The notes under the pieces are model-generated. The model worked only from the letters and a program-made list of their open reading frames with translations, made no database searches and had not been told where the DNA came from. Shown here piece after piece: positions 7,819-16,110 of a stretch of 64,000 nt of DNA. Each line of letters opens with the position of its first letter. The stretch's first letter is position 1. The DNA lies in contig NZ_CP015449.1 of NCBI RefSeq assembly GCF_003096075.1, positions 3,341,001 to 3,405,000 on the forward strand, given 5' to 3'. The DNA is from Dietzia lutea (GTDB taxonomy: Bacteria > Actinomycetota > Actinomycetes > Mycobacteriales > Mycobacteriaceae). The translations under genes were made by a program, and so were the position numbers.

Positions 7819-8463
7819 ATGACCGCCCTGATGGACTTCCTCTCCACGCGCCGCCTCCAGCTGGCCACGGACTCGTGGCAGCACGTCAGCGCCACGATGC
7901 AGGCGGTGCTGCTGGCGACCCTGCTGTCGGTGGCGATCGGCGTGGCCGTCTACCGCAGCCGGTCCGGATCGGCGGTCGCCACCGGCCTGGCCGCCACGGC
8001 GCTCACGGTGCCGTCGTTCGCGCTGCTCGGCCTGCTCATCCCGGTGCTGGGACTGGGCGTGCTGCCCACCATGACAGCGCTGGTCATCTACGCCGTGCTG
8101 CCGATCCTGCGCAACACGATCGTCGGCCTGGACGCCGTGCCCGCCGCGACTGTCGACGCCGCGCGCGGGGTGGGGATGAGCCGGATCGGGGTACTCGCCC
8201 GCGTCGAGTTGCCGCTGGCCTGGCCGTCGATCCTCGCCGGGATCCGCATTTCCACTCAGATGTCGATGGGCATCCTCGCGATCGCCGCGTACGTCAAGGG
8301 CCCCGGGCTGGGCAACCTCATCTTCGCCGCGCTGTCCCGGGTCGGCACGCCCACCGCGCTACCGATGGCGCTGACCGCGACCGTGCTCATCGTCGTCCTC
8401 GCGCTCGTCCTCGACGCGCTCCTCGTCCTGCTCGGACGCCTGACCATCAGGGGGAACCAGTGA
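7819..8463 (+). CDS. OpuC-type ABC transporter permease
   Basis: First gene of a four-gene importer for betaine, choline or a related quaternary amine. About 214 residues with five or six membrane helices and the permease loop ARGVGMSRIGVLARVELPLAWPSI (EAA motif that contacts the ATPase). RNTIVGLDAVPAATVDAARG is typical of the OpuCB/ProW-like group. The ATG at 7819 has GGAG upstream. The stop overlaps the next start as GTGA, so translation is probably coupled. Confidence 0.85.
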   Translation: MTALMDFLSTRRLQLATDSWQHVSATMQAVLLATLLSVAIGVAVYRSRSGSAVATGLAATALTVPSFALLGLLIPVLGLGVLPTMTALVIYAVLPILRNTIVGLDAVPAATVDAARGVGMSRIGVLARVELPLAWPSILAGIRISTQMSMGILAIAAYVKGPGLGNLIFAALSRVGTPTALPMALTATVLIVVLALVLDALLVLLGRLTIRGNQ

Positions 8464-9656
8464 CCAGTACCGAGACGACCAGTACCGAGTCCGTGTCGGG
8501 CGTGCCGATCGTCCTGGACGACGTCACCAAGATCTACCCGGGCCAGGAGCGGCCGGCCGTGGACCGCGTCTCGCTCGAGCTGCCCGCCGGCCGGACCACT
8601 GTGTTCGTCGGGCCCTCGGGCTGCGGCAAGACCACCACCATGCGGATGATCAACCGTCTCATCGAGCCGTCCTCGGGCACCATCACGATCGACGGTCAGG
8701 ACAACCGCGGCCTCGACGCCGACACCCTTCGACGGTCCATCGGCTACGCCATCCAGGCCTCGGGGCTGTTCCCGCACATGACGGTCGCGCAGAACGTCGG
8801 CACGGTTCCGCGCCTGCTCAAGTGGAAGAAGCCGCGGATCCGGGCGCGGGTGGACGAGATGCTCGAGCTGGTGGGACTGGACCCGTCGGACTACCGCGAC
8901 CGCTACCCCGCGCAGTTGTCGGGCGGGCAGCAGCAGCGCGTCGGCGTCGCCCGGGCGCTCGCCGCGGATCCGCCGGTGCTGCTCATGGACGAGCCGTTCG
9001 GCGCGGTCGATCCCATCACGCGGTCCTCGCTGCAGGACGAGTTGCTGCGGCTCCAGGACGACCTGCGCAAGACCATCGTGTTCGTCACCCACGACTTCAA
9101 CGAGGCGGTCCGGCTCGGCGACAAGATCGCGGTGCTCGGCCCCGGGTCGTCGGTGCTGCAGTTCGACACCCCGGAGGCCATCCTCACCAACCCGGCGGAC
9201 GACACGGTGAGCGGGTTCATCGGTGACGACGCCGCGCTCAAGACCCTCACCCTCCGGCGCGTGGGTGACGTGGACCTGGGGGAGGCGACGACGGCGAGGG
9301 CCTCGGACGACCCGGCCGAGTTCGCCACCCGGTTGCGCGGGACCGGCGAGGAGTGGGCGGTCGTGCTCGACGAGGCGGGACAGCCCCTGCGGTGGGTGCG
9401 CGGCGACACGGTGGCCCGGATGCCCGATCTGCGGTCGGGCGGACTGCCTGTGGTCGGGTCCGTGACGGTGGACTCGTCCCTGCAGGAGGCGCTCGACGGG
9501 CTGCTGTCCACGGCGAGCGCCACCACGGTGGTCGTGGACCGAGAGGGGGTGTACCGCGGCACCATCGGCATCGACGACCTGGTGGCCGAGCTGCGGCGCA
9601 TCAACCACCGACACAACGACGCGGACCGGATCTCCGGCCAGAACGGACCGGCGTGA
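8460..9656 (+). CDS. OpuC-type ABC transporter ATP-binding protein
   Basis: 398 residues. Nucleotide-binding domain: Walker A GPSGCGKTT, Q-loop AIQASGLFPHMT, signature LSGGQQQR, Walker B VLLMDEPFGAVD and switch His in FVTHDFNEA. This is followed by a C-terminal regulatory region of about 130 residues resembling the CBS-containing tails of OpuCA/GbuA/ProV, which sense ionic strength in relatives. GTG 8460 overlaps the upstream TGA, and the downstream start overlaps the stop of this gene in the same way. It energises the two permeases at the membrane. Confidence 0.9.
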   Translation: MTSTETTSTESVSGVPIVLDDVTKIYPGQERPAVDRVSLELPAGRTTVFVGPSGCGKTTTMRMINRLIEPSSGTITIDGQDNRGLDADTLRRSIGYAIQASGLFPHMTVAQNVGTVPRLLKWKKPRIRARVDEMLELVGLDPSDYRDRYPAQLSGGQQQRVGVARALAADPPVLLMDEPFGAVDPITRSSLQDELLRLQDDLRKTIVFVTHDFNEAVRLGDKIAVLGPGSSVLQFDTPEAILTNPADDTVSGFIGDDAALKTLTLRRVGDVDLGEATTARASDDPAEFATRLRGTGEEWAVVLDEAGQPLRWVRGDTVARMPDLRSGGLPVVGSVTVDSSLQEALDGLLSTASATTVVVDREGVYRGTIGIDDLVAELRRINHRHNDADRISGQNGPA

Positions 9657-10405
9657 GCGCCCCCGCTGCCGTGGCCCGCGGCGGATCGGCGAGGTTGCTG
9701 GTGCAGCCGCTCGTCATCGTGGCCGCGGCGGTCGGGGTGCTGTGGTGGGCGTTCACGAGTGACCTCGACGAGACGCAGCGGGCCTCGCTCAACGCGGCGT
9801 CCCTCACCCAGCGGACGCTCGAGCACGTGCAGATCACAGTGACGGTGGTCGCGATCGCCGTGGCGGTGGGCGTCCCCCTGGGGATCCTGCTCACCCGCCG
9901 GCGGACGCGGTTCCTCGCGCCTATGGCCGTGGGGTTCGCCAACATCGGGCAGGCGGCGCCGGCGATCGGGCTGATCGTGCTGCTGTTCCTGGCGACCAAC
10001 CGGACGGGCTTCTGGATCGGGGTGCTACCGGTGGCGGTCTACTCGCTGCTGCCGGTGCTGCGGAACACGATCGTGGGGATCCGCAACGTCGACCCGGCGC
10101 TCATCGACGCCGCCCGCGGTCAGGGGATGTCGAGCGCCCGCGTCCTGCGGACGGTTGAGTTGCCGCTGGCGGTGCCGTTCATCCTCGCCGGGCTGCGCAC
10201 CACGCTCGTGTTGGCGGTGGGCACGGCCACGCTGAGCTTCCTGGTGGACGCAGGGGGGCTGGGCATCTTCATCGACACCGGGTACCGCCTGCAGGACTAC
10301 ACGACGCTGGCCGTCGGCTCGGTGCTCGCGGTGTGCCTGGCACTGTTCGTCGACTGGCTCGGCGGGGTCGGCGAGCTCCTGTTCAACCCGAAGGGGCTGC
10401 GATGA
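9653..10405 (+). CDS. OpuC-type ABC transporter permease, second subunit
   Basis: About 250 residues. One N-terminal helix (about 16-33) precedes a binding-protein-dependent transport domain with the loop ARGQGMSSARVLRTVELPLAVPFI. LPVLRNTIVGIRNVDPALIDAARG parallels the same stretch in the first permease of the operon, so the two are paralogues that would form a heterodimeric channel, as in OpuC systems. The start GTG overlaps the upstream stop (GTGA), and the stop overlaps the lipoprotein ATG (ATGA). Confidence 0.87.
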   Translation: MSAPAAVARGGSARLLVQPLVIVAAAVGVLWWAFTSDLDETQRASLNAASLTQRTLEHVQITVTVVAIAVAVGVPLGILLTRRRTRFLAPMAVGFANIGQAAPAIGLIVLLFLATNRTGFWIGVLPVAVYSLLPVLRNTIVGIRNVDPALIDAARGQGMSSARVLRTVELPLAVPFILAGLRTTLVLAVGTATLSFLVDAGGLGIFIDTGYRLQDYTTLAVGSVLAVCLALFVDWLGGVGELLFNPKGLR

Positions 10406-11385
10406 CACGGGTTGCGATGAGAAGGCTGCTGGCCTCCCTGATGGCCGTCGTACTGCTCGCGACCGGCTGCGGCCTCAACAACGGCGGTTCGGTCCCGCTC
10501 CCCGTGGCACCCGGGCCGGCCGGCACGGTCCCCGAGCTCGAGGGTGTGCGCATCACGGTGGGCGGCAAGGACTTCACCGAGGGCGTCATCGCCAGCTATC
10601 TCGTGGAGTTCCTCCTCGCCGCGGCCGGCATGGAGGTGTCCGACATGTCGTCGTTGGCCGGGTCCAACAGCTTCCGGCAGGCGCTGGTGACCGGGCAGGT
10701 CGACATCGGCATGGAGTACACGGGCACCGCGTGGATGAGCTACCTGGGCAACTCCGAGCCGATCCGTGATCCGCAGGGGCAGTGGGAGGCGGTGCGCGAC
10801 GCCGACCTGGCCGAGCACGACCTGCGCTGGTTGCCGCCCACGACCGTGGACAACACGTACTCGTTCGCCATGAACCAGGCGACCGCCGAGGAGACCGGGG
10901 TGCGGACGTTCTCCGACTACGCCGAACTCGTCCGGACGGACCCCCAGTCGGCCGTCACGTGCATGGAGACCGAGTTCTCGGTGCGCCGCGACGGCTGGCC
11001 CGGGCTCGCCGAGGCATACGGGTTCGACGCGGCGGCGGTGCCCACGCCGATCATGCAGCCCGGGATCATCTACCAGGCCACCTCGGTCGGCCGGGAGTGC
11101 CGCTTCGGCGAGGTCTACACCACCGACGGCCGGGTCAAAGGCCTCGACCTCGTGGTCCTCGAGGACGATCAGCGCTTCTTCCCCGTCTACAACCTCGCGA
11201 CCGTCGTCCGCGGCGAGGTCCTGGACGCGTACCCGCAGATCGAGGACGTCCTCGCGCCGCTGGTGGAGCTGCTCACCAACGACGTGATGGTGGAGATGAA
11301 CATGCGCGTGGACGTCGACGGAGAGGATCCCGCGCTGGTCGCCCGGGACTTCCTCGAGCAGGAGGGGTTGGTGTCCGTGGACTGA
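10402..11385 (+). CDS. OpuC-type substrate-binding lipoprotein
   Basis: 327 residues. A lipoprotein signal peptide with lipobox LLATGC (Cys about residue 23) anchors it outside the membrane. The mature part is an OpuAC-like quaternary amine-binding domain: VGGKDFTEGVIASYLVEFLL, then QVDIGMEYTGTAW, both characteristic of the OpuCC/ProX-like group. It delivers substrate to the two permeases encoded just upstream. Whether it binds glycine betaine, choline or carnitine cannot be told. The start is the ATG overlapping the upstream TGA. Confidence 0.88.
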   Translation: MTRVAMRRLLASLMAVVLLATGCGLNNGGSVPLPVAPGPAGTVPELEGVRITVGGKDFTEGVIASYLVEFLLAAAGMEVSDMSSLAGSNSFRQALVTGQVDIGMEYTGTAWMSYLGNSEPIRDPQGQWEAVRDADLAEHDLRWLPPTTVDNTYSFAMNQATAEETGVRTFSDYAELVRTDPQSAVTCMETEFSVRRDGWPGLAEAYGFDAAAVPTPIMQPGIIYQATSVGRECRFGEVYTTDGRVKGLDLVVLEDDQRFFPVYNLATVVRGEVLDAYPQIEDVLAPLVELLTNDVMVEMNMRVDVDGEDPALVARDFLEQEGLVSVD

Positions 11386-11445
11386 CGCGGATGCACCCGG
11401 CCGCCGCGTGCCCCACACTCGGCACACGACCCCAGGAGGATGCCC

Positions 11446-12330
11446 GTGACCAGGAGGCCGATCGGATCGCTGCCGCGGGCGGCCGCGCGTGTGCCGCGGA
11501 TGGTGCCGGACCTGTCGCTGCTGCCGCCGGGGCGGATCGTCTCGCTCGCCGACGGGGTCACCACCCGCGTCCACGACACGGGCGAGAAGCACCTCACGCC
11601 GGTGATCCTGCTCCACGGCATGGCGGCCACGGGGATGCTCAACTGGTACCAGACGTTCGAGCGGCTCCGCGGCGAGCACCGACTCATCACGTTCGATCAG
11701 CGCTGGCACGGCCACGGCTTCCACGGCGAGTTCACGTTCGAGACCCTCGCCGACGACGTGCTCCGGGTCGCCGACCACCTCGAGCTGCCCGCGCCGGTGC
11801 TGGGCGGGTACTCGATGGGCGGGATCGTGTCCCAGCTGGCCGCGCGCCGCGACCCATCGCGCCTCGGCGGGCTGGTGCTGGCCGCGACCGGCACCGGCGC
11901 GCGGCGCAACGCGATCGAGAGGATGTCACTCGGTGGCCTGACGCGCTCCGCCCCGTTGCTCAACGCGGTGCCGGAGGAGGTCGGCGAGGTCGTGGAGGAG
12001 GAGGTCGACGACGAGGCCCTCCGACCGCACGCGTGGGCGTTGCGCGAGTTGTCCTCGGTGTCGTTCGCGACGCACCGCAACGTCATCGCCCAGGTCGCGG
12101 GATTCAACTCCACGTCGTGGCTGCACGAGCTCACGCTGCCGGTGGCCGTCGTCAAGACCACTCGCGACCTGGCGTTCCCGCAGTGGGTGCAGGACGAGAT
12201 GTCGGACCTGCTGCCCCACAGCGCGGTGTTCCCGGTCCACGCCGGGCACGCCGCGTGCGCCACGCACCCGGGGGAGTTCGCCCGCCGGATGCGCACGGCG
12301 ATCGGCTGGGTCGTCTCCAACCTGCGCTGA
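11446..12330 (+). CDS. Alpha/beta hydrolase
   Basis: 294 residues with a complete hydrolase pattern: oxyanion region HGMAATG, nucleophile elbow GYSMGG, and the C-terminal histidine in PVHAGHAA. A 40-residue cap lies around residues 165-210 (EEVGEVVEEEVDD). The substrate is unknown. AGGAGG is immediately followed by ATG (11440), too close for use; GTG 11446 sits six bases further and is the better start. It lies about 60 bases behind the OpuC operon and may be read through from it. Confidence 0.78.
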   Translation: MTRRPIGSLPRAAARVPRMVPDLSLLPPGRIVSLADGVTTRVHDTGEKHLTPVILLHGMAATGMLNWYQTFERLRGEHRLITFDQRWHGHGFHGEFTFETLADDVLRVADHLELPAPVLGGYSMGGIVSQLAARRDPSRLGGLVLAATGTGARRNAIERMSLGGLTRSAPLLNAVPEEVGEVVEEEVDDEALRPHAWALRELSSVSFATHRNVIAQVAGFNSTSWLHELTLPVAVVKTTRDLAFPQWVQDEMSDLLPHSAVFPVHAGHAACATHPGEFARRMRTAIGWVVSNLR

Positions 12331-12348
12331 TCGGGCCCGCGGCGGCCC

Positions 12349-12672
12349 CTACAGCGCCGAGTACCGCACCGCGGTCACCACGAACACGACCAGCGCGATC
12401 GCGCCCAGCACCACGCCCCACAGCCCGCGCCGTGGATTCGTGTCCTCGTTCGTCAGCCACCCCGTCGGCCAGCGCGCGAGCAGCCCGAACGCCACGGCCA
12501 TGAGTCCGGCGAGGAACGCGATGATGTTCAGCAGCGGCACCCAGGACAGGACCAGCGAGCCGACCCCCAGGAGGAGCGCGCGGGTGCCCAGGTCCATGTC
12601 GCCGGACGAGCGCTTGCCGCCGGACGAGCGCCGGCGGGGCGAGGCGGCGTCGGAGCGGGGGCGCAGCGGCAT
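12349..12672 (-). CDS. Small two- or three-helix membrane protein (DUF4190-like)
   Basis: 107 residues. A basic, Ser/Arg-rich N-terminus (about 25 residues) precedes LLLGVGSLVLSWVPLLNIIAF and AGLMAVAFGLLA, with a third helix near the C-terminus. The GSLVLSW...AGLMAVAFGLLA arrangement is that of DUF4190-type small membrane proteins; function unknown. TAGGCT lies six bases before the ATG and its TAG is the stop codon of the upstream MmcQ-like gene. Confidence 0.65.
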   Translation of the reverse strand: MPLRPRSDAASPRRRSSGGKRSSGDMDLGTRALLLGVGSLVLSWVPLLNIIAFLAGLMAVAFGLLARWPTGWLTNEDTNPRRGLWGVVLGAIALVVFVVTAVRYSAL

Positions 12673-12681
12673 GCGGCCAGC

Positions 12682-13113
12682 CTAGTCGCGCGCGCGACCC
12701 CGCTCGTCGTCGAGACGAGCGACCCGCCGGGTTCCGGCGGTCTGCCGGTACGAGGACTCGACGAGCTCGGCGACCTCGTCCCAGTCAGGCCCGGGGTCGC
12801 CGCCGTCCGGCCCATCATCCAGCGGCAGCGCCAGCCAGCCGGCCGGCCCGTAGTACGCCGGGACGTGGAACCGCTCGTCCTGCTCCAGCGCCGCGCGCTC
12901 CTCCGGATCCGGCAGGAACAGCAGCGCCCGGGACAGGAGCGGGTTCGCGTGGTCGCCCTTGACCGAGCCGCCGTACACCGCGAACACCTTGGTCGTGTAC
13001 CAGTTGGGGCGTCCGTGCGAGATCTTCTCGGCGGCGTCGGGCAGCGCGAGGCACACCTGCCGCAGCCGCGCCAGCAGCGGATCCGCGGCGTCGAACATGA
13101 TCGGGTGGCCCAC
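12682..13113 (-). CDS. MmcQ/YjbR family protein
   Basis: 143 residues. LRQVCLALPDAAEKISHGRPNW and VFAVYGG match the MmcQ/YjbR fold (CyaY-like, double-wing DNA-binding-like). Mycobacterial relatives are annotated as DNA-binding or of unknown function, and no activity can be read here. The GTG start at 13113 follows TATCCT by seven bases, a likely leaderless start. The stop codon TAG doubles as the first half of the next gene's -10. Confidence 0.75.
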   Translation of the reverse strand: MGHPIMFDAADPLLARLRQVCLALPDAAEKISHGRPNWYTTKVFAVYGGSVKGDHANPLLSRALLFLPDPEERAALEQDERFHVPAYYGPAGWLALPLDDGPDGGDPGPDWDEVAELVESSYRQTAGTRRVARLDDERGRARD

Positions 13114-13136
13114 ACGGCCGAGGATACGACCGCGGG

Positions 13137-13190
13137 CCCCCGAACTGCGCTCAACCCCCGAACTGCGCTCAGCCCGCGAACTGTCCCGCG
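13137..13190. repeat. 18-base tandem repeat
   Basis: The units at 13137-13154 and 13155-13172 (core CCCCCGAACTGCGCTCA) differ at one base; a degenerate third unit (13173-13190) encodes the last residues of the membrane protein whose stop is at 13169. This resembles other stop-codon-proximal duplications in the window. Confidence 0.65.
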
Positions 13191-13597
13191 ACGAACCCCG
13201 CGAGCAGCACCGCGAACCCTCCGATCTCGCCGACGATGAGCGCCACCATGCCGAGGTGCAGCGCGACCGAGGGCCGCTCGAACTGGTTGGTCGTGTCCTT
13301 CAGCGAGCCGTGGAGGATGTAGCTGCCGATCGCCACGAGGAAGAAGAACACCAGCACGCCGGCGGCGGTGAGGTTGACCCAGGTCGGCCAGCCGCTCAGT
13401 TCGACGAACACGGCGATGAGCAGGGTCGCGAACGAGTACAGCAACGACGCCCGGTGCGCGATGTCCACGTACGGGTGCGCGACGTGACCGGGGCTCGTGG
13501 CCATCTGGCGGTACTTCCACACGCCGAGGCACAGCGCCAGCAGGAAGATGAGGCCCGCCGCGAGGAGGGTGAGCAGGGTGTCGATGCCGAGTTCCAT
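13169..13597 (-). CDS. Four-helix membrane protein of unknown function
   Basis: 142 residues with four evident membrane helices (about 5-26, 48-66, 70-93 and 118-138). Short loops hold MATSPGHVAHPYVDIAHR and HGSLKDTTNQFERPS. No catalytic motif or family name recognised. ATG 13597 is well supported by GGAAGGAC eight bases upstream. The C-terminal codons lie in an 18-base tandem repeat. Confidence 0.7.
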   Translation of the reverse strand: MELGIDTLLTLLAAGLIFLLALCLGVWKYRQMATSPGHVAHPYVDIAHRASLLYSFATLLIAVFVELSGWPTWVNLTAAGVLVFFFLVAIGSYILHGSLKDTTNQFERPSVALHLGMVALIVGEIGGFAVLLAGFVAGQFAG

Positions 13598-13616
13598 GGG
13601 TCCTTCCGAAGAGCAC

Positions 13617-13643
13617 TTGACAATGCGCCGGGATTTGTATGCT
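13617..13643 (+). promoter_or_regulatory. Possible promoter of the nitrilase-family remnant
   Basis: A consensus -35 TTGACA (13617-13622) and TATGCT (13638-13643) are separated by 15 bases, a little short. It faces the nitrilase-like gene that begins at 13721. Confidence 0.4.
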
Positions 13644-13720
13644 GACGACCATAGGGCAGGGCGCTGACCTGCGCGCTCGTTCACGCTCGATCCGAACTCA
13701 TGCTCGGTGGAGGAGGTCCG

Positions 13721-14649
13721 ATGTCGGGACAGGTGGTGCGCGCCGCGGCCGTGCAGCTCGAGGGCGTGCCGGGCCGCGTCGACCTCACGCTCGGCCGGCT
13801 GGAGACGATGATCGTCGAGGCCGCCGAGCGGGGCGCGCGCCTGATCGCGGTGCCCGAGTTCTGCACGTCGCCGCTGCCGATGCGGGCGGAGGTGCACGAC
13901 GCCGTCCTGCCGCGCGAGAACGTGGCGGTGGCCATGTTCCGCCGCCTCGCCGCGCGCTACCGCCTCACCGTAGGTGGGTCGATGGTGGTGGCCGACGACG
14001 ACGAGGTCTACTACCGCTATCACCTGGTCGAGCCCGACGGTTCCGTGGGGGTCGCGAGCTGCTGGGAGCTCATCCGCACCGGGACCGTGCGCAGGCTCCG
14101 GGGCCGCGTCGGCGTCGCCATCACCGGCACACACTGGTGGACGGTCCCGCGGAACTGGGGCGGGCTCACCGACCGCGTGCTGGGTCCGCTCGCGCAGTAC
14201 AACCGCTACCTCTCGGAGACGCGCCGGCGGAGTTCGCCCGCCGCCTCGGCGCACCCGTCCTGCAGGCCTCGCACTGCGGATCGTTCCGCACCGATTTCCT
14301 CCTCGCTCCGGGGACGACCGTGTCCGTGCCGTACGAGACGGAGTACGTCGGCGCCACCCAGATCGTCGACGCCTCCGGCACGGTGCTCGCCTCCCGGCGG
14401 GCCGAGGAGGGCCCCGGCATCGTCTACGCGGACGTCACCCTCGGGGCCCGCGAGCCCGTCCTGCCGCTCGAGGAGCGGTTCTGGATTCCCGAGTCGCCTC
14501 TGCTCCTGCGCGGCTACTGCCATCGGCAGAACGTGGCGGGCCGGAGCTACTACCGGCGTCGCGGCCGCGCGGCGGGCCTGCGGGCGGCAGGGTTGCGGAC
14601 AGCGGAGCCGCACGAGTCGGTTGGGTCGGACGAGCCGGCGAGCGGGTAG
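13721..14649 (+). pseudogene. Nitrilase/carbon-nitrogen hydrolase family gene, frameshifted
   Basis: ATG 13721 follows a strong GGAGGAGG ribosome site. The frame encodes VRAAAVQLEGVPG, the catalytic Glu region AVPEFCT and the nucleophile-type CWELIR, then loses sense at about 14218. The homologous reading continues one base out of phase from 14221 (APAEFARRLGAPV, ASHCGSF) to TAG 14649, equivalent to a one-base deletion. In addition the stretch between PDGSVG and VASCWE looks too short: the segment that normally carries the catalytic Lys is absent, suggesting an in-frame deletion of some 35-40 residues. Two lesions make a dead gene likely; a single sequencing error would explain only the first. 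Confidence 0.75.
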
Positions 14650-14664
14650 GCCGCGCGACGCGCT

Positions 14665-15555
14665 CTAGAGGTGCACGTCGTTGTACGCCCGCTCGTCCTC
14701 GATCGGCTCGAGGTGCGTGGTGATGTGCGAGTTGGGCAGGGCAGCGTGAATCTCCTGCTCGACCGTCTCCACCAGGTCGTGCCCGCGCTCGACACTCCAC
14801 TGGCCCGGCACGAGCGCGTGGAACTCCACGAAGCGCCACTTGCCCGACTCGCGGGTCCGCAGCTCGTGGAAGTCGACGCGGCCGGGCTCGCGGTGCCGCT
14901 CGAGCACCTCCTCGATCATCCTGTTGTCCTCGTCCGGCAGGGTCGCGTCCATCAGGCCCATACCCGACTCGTGCACCAGCCGGTAGCCGATGAACAGAAT
15001 GTTCAGGCCCACGCCGATCGCCACGATCGGGTCGAGCACTTGCCAGCCGGTCGCCCACGCCAGCGCGAGACCCACCACCACGCCGACGGAGGTGATGACG
15101 TCGGTGAGCAGGTGCTTGCCGTCCGCCCGCAGAGTCGGCGACCGGTGGCGGGTGCCCGCCCGCACGAGCGCGAGACCGACGACCCCGTTGAGGACCGCGG
15201 CGACCACCGAGATCGCCAGGCCGACGCCGAGCGCCTCCAGCGGGGCCGGGTTGATCAGCCGCTCCACGCTCACGACCAGGATGAACGCCGCAGCCACGAA
15301 GATCATCGCGCCCTCGACACCCGCGGAGAAGTACTCCGCCTTGGAGTGCCCGTACTGGTGATCGTCGTCGGCCGGTCGCTCCGAGACGCTGATCGCCCCG
15401 AGTGCGATCACCGCCGCCACCAGGTTGACCACGGACTCGGCGGCGTCGGACAGCAGGCCGACCGAGCCGGTGATCCACCACGCCCCGACCTTGAGCACGA
15501 TGGTGACGATCGCGGTTGCCACCGAGAGCCAGGCGAACTTCTTCAGAGTCGACAC
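14665..15555 (-). CDS. Cation diffusion facilitator (CDF) metal exporter
   Basis: 296 residues: six membrane helices followed by a cytoplasmic domain of about 90 residues. LLSDAAESVVNL and HQYGHSKAEYFSA carry the helix-2 and loop metal residues; LRADGKHLLTDVITS in helix 5 supplies the conserved H-x-x-x-D-type pair. It would export Zn or Fe by proton antiport. The GTG start lies eight bases after TACGCT, and the gene is divergent from nfeD across about 70 bases, both sides with -10 hexamers. Confidence 0.85.
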   Translation of the reverse strand: MSTLKKFAWLSVATAIVTIVLKVGAWWITGSVGLLSDAAESVVNLVAAVIALGAISVSERPADDDHQYGHSKAEYFSAGVEGAMIFVAAAFILVVSVERLINPAPLEALGVGLAISVVAAVLNGVVGLALVRAGTRHRSPTLRADGKHLLTDVITSVGVVVGLALAWATGWQVLDPIVAIGVGLNILFIGYRLVHESGMGLMDATLPDEDNRMIEEVLERHREPGRVDFHELRTRESGKWRFVEFHALVPGQWSVERGHDLVETVEQEIHAALPNSHITTHLEPIEDERAYNDVHL

Positions 15556-15623
15556 GTTCCGAGAGCGTAGTCGCGTGCCGAGAGTCCACCTGCCGACCGC
15601 TCGTTGTCGGTAGGGTCGGTGTC

Positions 15624-16058
15624 ATGCACGTGGGATTCGCCTGGCTCGGGGCAGCGGTTCTTCTCGCCGCCGGAGAGGCGGCGGGCGGAGAGCTGTTCAT
15701 GCTCATGCTCGCCGGTGGCGCCCTCGGGGGTTCGGCCGCCGCCTTCCTGGGCGCACCGGTGTGGGGTCAGGCGCTGGCGTTCGCGCTCGTCTCGCTCATC
15801 CTCGTCGTCGGCGTCCGTCCGATCGTCCGTCGGCGGATGCTCAGCGCACTGCCCGAGCACGACACCAACACCGCGGCGCTCACCGGACGCGGCGGCACGG
15901 TGGTCGAGGCGATCGGGTCGTCCGGCGGCCTCGTCGAGATCGCCGGGGACACCTGGACCGCACGACCGCTCATCGAGGGCGAGACGTTCGAGGCCGGGGA
16001 CAAGGTCCTCGTGCACCAGATCGAGGGGGCCACGGCGATCGTCGTGCGCGGCCTATGA
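15624..16058 (+). CDS. NfeD-like membrane protein
   Basis: 144 residues: two or three N-terminal membrane helices, then a C-terminal OB-fold domain (about 85-144; TGRGGTVVEAIGSSGGLVEIAGDTWTAR) typical of short NfeD proteins. NfeD proteins partner with SPFH/stomatin proteins in membrane microdomains, and such a gene follows after 52 bases. TAGGGT lies seven bases upstream of the ATG, so the pair may be transcribed without a leader. Confidence 0.85.
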   Translation: MHVGFAWLGAAVLLAAGEAAGGELFMLMLAGGALGGSAAAFLGAPVWGQALAFALVSLILVVGVRPIVRRRMLSALPEHDTNTAALTGRGGTVVEAIGSSGGLVEIAGDTWTARPLIEGETFEAGDKVLVHQIEGATAIVVRGL

Positions 16059-16110
16059 GTACGCGGCCTCCCCGCAGCAGCCGATACGCACGACCCAACC
16101 GGAGGTACCC

